NCBI GenBank assembly: GCA_002339355.1
Contig: DDKQ01000017.1
Span: 842-6,356 of the forward strand
DNA: 5,515 nt
Direction: 5' to 3'
Origin: Candidatus Subteraquimicrobium carltonvillense
GTDB taxonomy: Bacteria > Actinomycetota > Aquicultoria > Subteraquimicrobiales > Subteraquimicrobiaceae
Below are positions 5,238 to 5,515 of this stretch, piece after piece. Within the stretch, counting starts at the first letter, position 1; each line of letters opens with the position of its first letter. A program made the position numbers and the translations under genes. The notes beneath the pieces are model-generated. The model worked only from the letters and a program-made list of their open reading frames with translations. It was not told the origin of the DNA and did not search any database.

Positions 5238-5515
5238 GTGGGGGTGTTAAACCTGAGTAAAAATCTTATAAAGGCGGCTAGAAGCCTTAGAAAAGAATAC
5301 ACCGATACAGAAAGATTCTTGTGGAAGCACTTACGTAGAAGGCAATTGAATGGCTTAAAGTTCAGGCGACAACAGCCGATTGGCAAGTATATCGTAGATT
5401 TTGTTTGTTTTGAGAAACAGATTGTGGTAGAAGTCGATGGTGGACAACATCAAGAAAAAAGGGATAAAGATATTGAAAGGGACAGGTGGCTTCAAAATCA
5501 AGGCTTTAAGGTTCT
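5238..5515 (+). CDS. DUF559 putative endonuclease, N-terminal part (cut by window end)
   Basis: An open frame runs from GTG 5238 off the end of the window, giving 92 residues. It matches the DUF559 family, small proteins related to Vsr-type/PD-(D/E)XK nucleases. Hallmarks in order are ARSLRKEYTDTERFLWKHLR (14-33), GLKFRRQQPIGKYIVDF (39-55) and VVEVDGGQH (63-71), followed by a basic/acidic helix and GFKV where the family usually continues into an RF/RW-type end. The putative catalytic acids Asp54, Glu65 and Asp67 and His71 are all present, so the visible part looks intact. GTG 5238 sits five bases after GGGGGAGG; GTG 5244 is the alternative, and a TAG at 5235 blocks any longer form. Some 25-30 residues are probably missing. 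It is unrelated to the metabolic operon and most likely arrived by insertion. Confidence 0.85.
   Translation, partial: MGVLNLSKNLIKAARSLRKEYTDTERFLWKHLRRRQLNGLKFRRQQPIGKYIVDFVCFEKQIVVEVDGGQHQEKRDKDIERDRWLQNQGFKV

Noticed and set aside
5051..5260. 69-codon plus-strand ORF over the end of nuoF
   Set aside because: It is an alternate frame of the conserved nuoF 3' end and shows no motifs; the DUF559 gene uses another frame.

Overview
The window looks like a piece of chromosome from an anaerobic, Fe-S-rich bacterium. The support is strong Shine-Dalgarno sites (AAGGAGG-type), heavy use of AGG/AGA arginine codons, a hydrogenase/complex-I type NuoE-NuoF pair, and an NrpR-type nitrogen regulator, a family first known from methanogens but also found in anaerobic bacteria. 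The short repeat between nuoE and nuoF and the DUF559 gene are of kinds I associate with anaerobic and uncultured bacterial lineages rather than archaea. I cannot name the phylum.

Layout, all on the + strand: (1) 1-78, the probable last 25 codons of an unidentified upstream gene. (2) 113-1096, an NrpR-like winged-helix regulator with one regulatory domain. (3) 1097-1179, an 83-base gap holding a perfect 16-bp palindrome (candidate operator) and an orphan perfect Shine-Dalgarno site with a possible 17-codon leader ORF. (4) 1180-2745, an FMN-binding glutamate-synthase-family protein without amidotransferase or GXGXG domains. (5) 2756-2980, a small 2[4Fe-4S] ferredoxin. (6) 3008-3475, NuoE/HydC-like [2Fe-2S] subunit. 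(7) 3461-3530, an imperfect inverted repeat that runs into the nuoE stop codon. (8) 3559-5184, NuoF/HydB-like FMN/NADH subunit that stops just after a CPAGVC motif, where HydB-type relatives usually continue into a ferredoxin domain. (9) 5211-5515, a GC-rich hairpin followed by the start of a DUF559 putative endonuclease gene, cut off by the window end.

A plausible reading is an operon in which NuoF (FMN, NADH site) and NuoE take electrons from NADH or exchange them with ferredoxin, the small ferredoxin carries them, and the FMN glutamate-synthase-like protein uses them for a reductive reaction linked to nitrogen assimilation, under the NrpR-like regulator. The enzyme's substrate is uncertain: the usual [3Fe-4S] cysteines of glutamate synthase are absent and a four-cysteine motif is present at the N-terminus instead. 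The 3' end of the operon appears to have been remodelled by a DUF559-carrying insertion. The ORFs on the minus strand are all read as shadows of these genes.
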